A stretch of DNA of 33,590 nt from Actinomycetota bacterium (lineage in GTDB: Bacteria; Actinomycetota; CADDZG01; WHSQ01): positions 1 to 33,590 of the forward strand of contig JACDAL010000095.1 in assembly GCA_013695465.1 (NCBI GenBank), written 5' to 3'. Shown piece after piece: positions 31,666 through 33,590 of the stretch; the first letter of the stretch is position 1, and each line of letters opens with the position of its first letter. The notes under the pieces were generated by a model. That model had not been told where the DNA came from. It was given only the letters and a program-made list of their open reading frames with translations, and made no database searches. A program made the translations under genes and the position numbers.

Positions 31666-33045
31666 TTAGGCGGGCTCGAAGTGAATGAGGACCACCCCGG
31701 CCTCGGAGACCTCCCGCCGGATGGCCAGCTCGATCCTCTCGGAAGCGGCGTGGATGCGAGCCAGCGGCAGATCTACTCGCCCCCGAACGTGGGCCGTGAT
31801 GTCGAGCCGGCCGGAGGCGCCGATCACGAGGACCTCGTGGCAATCGAGGACATCGGTCTCAGCCTCCGCTACCTGCCGGACGGTGTCCACGATGTCGCGA
31901 CGCTGACCGGTCACGTCGGTGCCGAATGTTGTGGTCTCGAGCGGCTCGAGGTGTGTGTCGACGCGGGCCTCGTCACCAAGCTCCTCCACCACCGCCTCCT
32001 CGATTCTCTCCGAGAGCTCGTGTGCCTCTCCCAGAGAGGTCAGGGCCCCCACCTTGGCGTGCAGGGTCACATGCAGCCTCTCCCTCCCGCTCTCCCGAAA
32101 GGCGTGAACGATGACGTTGTGGACCTCGTAGACGCCCTCGGTGCGGCTGGCCGCGGCCTGGGCCCGCTCGACGTGGGAGCTGGTCTCCGACGTGGGCTCG
32201 ACGTGGACCACGACGTCTGCTCCAGGGACCACCCGGGCGATCTCCCTCTCGACTCCCTCGGCGATGTCATGAGCGCGTTCCAAAGAGCTGGTCCGTCCCG
32301 CCGCCACGGTGACGTCGGCGAAAAGCTGCTTGCCGCTGCTCCGCACCCGCACTCGGCGCGTCTCGGCTACGCCCGGTGCTCCGCTCGCTGCAGCCGTGAT
32401 TGCGCCCGCCGGATCGCGCGGCGCCCTGTCCATTAGGACGTCGATGGATCTTCGGGCGAGTCTCCACGCGGCCACGAGCACCGCGGCTCCCACGAGCAGG
32501 CCGCCTGCGGCGTCCGCTCGCGGAAGCCCGGCACGCACCAACAAGAGGCTCACCAGCGCCACCACGGCCGTGCCGATGTCCGTGGCGAAGTTGAGCGCCC
32601 CCGCCCTGAGTGCCTCGGAGCCTTCGGCCCGAGCGGTACGGCGCAGCAGGACCACCCTCACGGCATCCACCACGATCGACAGCGCCAGCAGCGCGAGGGC
32701 GTACCCAGGTGCTTGCACTGCGGACGACGTTCCGACCAGGCGTCCGATCGCCTCCCAGGCGATGCCGGCCACGACCAAGGTCAACACCACCATCTGGGTG
32801 AACGCGGCGAGGTTCTCGGCCTTGGCGTGACCGTAATGATGGGACTCGTCCGCGGGCCGCCCTGCCAGGCGCACGGCGAAGTACAGCAAGACCAGCGCAA
32901 CCAGGTCGAGCCCCGAGTCGACCGCCTGCGACAGCAGGGCGAGGCTGGAGGTCCTCAGCCACACGATCAGCTTGAGAACGCCGAGGAGCGCGGTGACTCC
33001 GAGGGCGAGCAGGACCGCTTTGGGAGCGGCGCCGGGAGCATCCAC
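31666..33045 (-). CDS. CDF-family cation exporter with three tandem dimerisation domains
   Basis: 459 residues from GTG 33045 (track start 33117 adds 24 unlikely residues). The N-terminal transporter half has six membrane helices; the metal motifs are DSGLD in TM2 (Asp43, Asp47) and NFATD in TM5 (Asn152, Asp156), i.e. DxxxD/NxxxD, a pattern associated with manganese rather than zinc CDFs. The C-terminal half holds three ZT-dimer-like modules, each ending in an HxEP-type strand: about 216-284 (VVVHVEP), 301-368 (VDTHLEP), 396-458 (VLIHFEPA). One such module is normal. Divergent neighbour is an MntR-type regulator, supporting a manganese role. Confidence 0.93.
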   Translation of the reverse strand: MDAPGAAPKAVLLALGVTALLGVLKLIVWLRTSSLALLSQAVDSGLDLVALVLLYFAVRLAGRPADESHHYGHAKAENLAAFTQMVVLTLVVAGIAWEAIGRLVGTSSAVQAPGYALALLALSIVVDAVRVVLLRRTARAEGSEALRAGALNFATDIGTAVVALVSLLLVRAGLPRADAAGGLLVGAAVLVAAWRLARRSIDVLMDRAPRDPAGAITAAASGAPGVAETRRVRVRSSGKQLFADVTVAAGRTSSLERAHDIAEGVEREIARVVPGADVVVHVEPTSETSSHVERAQAAASRTEGVYEVHNVIVHAFRESGRERLHVTLHAKVGALTSLGEAHELSERIEEAVVEELGDEARVDTHLEPLETTTFGTDVTGQRRDIVDTVRQVAEAETDVLDCHEVLVIGASGRLDITAHVRGRVDLPLARIHAASERIELAIRREVSEAGVVLIHFEPA

Positions 33046-33228
33046 GGTTCGAGAGCCTAGAGGCCAGGCGGCCCCCCGCCCCTCCCGGGACTTTCGTTCG
33101 GTACTCAACACGCGCAACGGCGATCCCGGATACCAAATCCGGGTTCCAGAGCGTAGCGCGCGATCAGTACCTCGATCGCCTCGCCCACTCGTGCTCGGTG
33201 GCTCGGCACGGCGTGGTGGCGATTAGGA

Positions 33229-33242
33229 TTAGCCTCGGCTAA
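33229..33242. promoter_or_regulatory. Probable MntR/DtxR-type operator
   Basis: TTAGCC-TC-GGCTAA is a perfect 6-base-arm palindrome 11 bases before the mntR ATG, with a further TTAGGA upstream and ACTAT downstream that partly extend the symmetry. It resembles the TTAG...CTAA style of DtxR/IdeR boxes. It fits autoregulation and perhaps control of the divergent CDF gene. Confidence 0.6.
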
Positions 33243-33252
33243 ACTATGATTT

Positions 33253-33590
33253 ATGTGTCCACAGACCTCGTCCGCGACCCAGGACTACCTCAAGGCAATC
33301 TATCAGCTCGCCGAGCGGCCGCCTCGGGCCGCCTCCGTGCTCGTTTCGACCACCGCGCTGGCGCAGAGGCTCGATGTGTCTGCGGCGTCGGCCACCAACA
33401 TGCTCAAGAGGCTCGACCAGCTCGGCCTGGTGGCGCACGTTCCCTATCACGGGGCCCGGCTCACGGAACGGGGCCGGGCCGTCGCTCTAGAGGTCGTTCG
33501 CCATCATCGCTTGCTCGAGACTTATCTCGCACAGGCGCTGGGAGTGCCCTGGGACGAGGTTCACGATGAGGCCGAGATCCTCGAGCACGT
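33253..33590 (+). CDS. mntR: DtxR-family manganese regulator MntR (3' end outside window)
   Basis: The reading frame opened by ATG 33253 ([21 protein letters not shown]) stays open to the window end; the ORF track shows only a shadow (33246..33569) because no stop lies inside. Winged helix: [28 protein letters not shown]; then [30 protein letters not shown]. Metal residues indicate Mn specificity: Asp in QDYLK where DtxR has Met, and Glu in HDEAE where DtxR has Cys; the downstream Glu and His (LEH) are present. Closely resembles mycobacterial MntR. About 112 residues are visible of roughly 220; the dimerisation C-terminus is missing. Divergent from the CDF exporter. Confidence 0.93.
   Translation, partial: MCPQTSSATQDYLKAIYQLAERPPRAASVLVSTTALAQRLDVSAASATNMLKRLDQLGLVAHVPYHGARLTERGRAVALEVVRHHRLLETYLAQALGVPWDEVHDEAEILEH

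Noticed and set aside
30994-32436. 480-residue plus-strand ORF spanning the molybdopterin enzyme and CDF genes
   Set aside because: It crosses the convergent ends of two real genes in the wrong frames and has no domain.
1-33590. Defence system, CRISPR array, prophage or biosynthetic cluster
   Set aside because: None of the marker genes or repeat patterns is present; the content is metabolic, regulatory and repair genes.

Overview
The window is high-GC, gene-dense chromosomal DNA, most likely from an actinobacterium (Actinomycetota), possibly an uncultured lineage. The case rests on a DUF222/HNH (13E12-type) protein, an F420-type PPOX protein, an MntR of mycobacterial type (DYLK and HDEAE motifs), frequent GTG starts and short or absent 5' leaders. 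I see no rRNA, tRNA, CRISPR array, insertion sequence or prophage, and the first and last genes are cut by the window edges.

Left part (1-12.2 kb): the 3' part of a selenium-binding/methanethiol oxidase gene, a DUF222-HNH protein, a small cupin, then a minus-strand marR - mpaB-like - rtcB unit divergent from a VOC (glyoxalase-like) gene across a clear inverted-repeat operator. Archease, the RtcB cofactor, lies about 1.9 kb from rtcB, behind a LysM membrane protein. An exported M28 peptidase diverges from an ABC1/UbiB-family kinase, followed by an overlapping FAD oxidoreductase and alpha/beta hydrolase pair.

Centre (12.2-21.9 kb): the branched-chain amino acid block. ilvD is divergent from a long plus-strand operon: small ORF - ilvB - ilvN - ilvC - leuA - leuB - stand-alone LeuA/CimA-type regulatory domain - pheA. 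Upstream of it is an apparently complete attenuator that the ORF track misses: a TTGACA-17-CATACT promoter, a 29-codon leader peptide ending in a run of Leu/Ile/Val codons, and a 10-bp terminator stem followed by a T-run. This is the most interesting region: a new leader, an unknown small gene, a short leuB, and an orphan allosteric domain with no catalytic partner. leuCD and ilvE are not in the window.

Right part (21.9-33.6 kb): acylphosphatase and a cysteine-free HesB-like protein; an F420/PPOX protein; a minus-strand phenylacetyl-CoA epoxidase operon (TetR regulator - paaA - paaB - paaC - paaD, no paaE) with a 199-bp palindrome-bearing gap between paaA and paaB; nth coupled to ispH; a pterin carbinolamine dehydratase; ygfZ coupled to an MBL-fold hydrolase; a membrane-anchored molybdopterin oxidoreductase; and a CDF cation exporter with three tandem C-terminal dimerisation-type domains, divergent from an MntR-type regulator cut by the window end.

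Adjacent genes here are very often joined by 4-base stop/start overlaps (GTGA, ATGA or TTGA), so translational coupling is a general feature of this segment.
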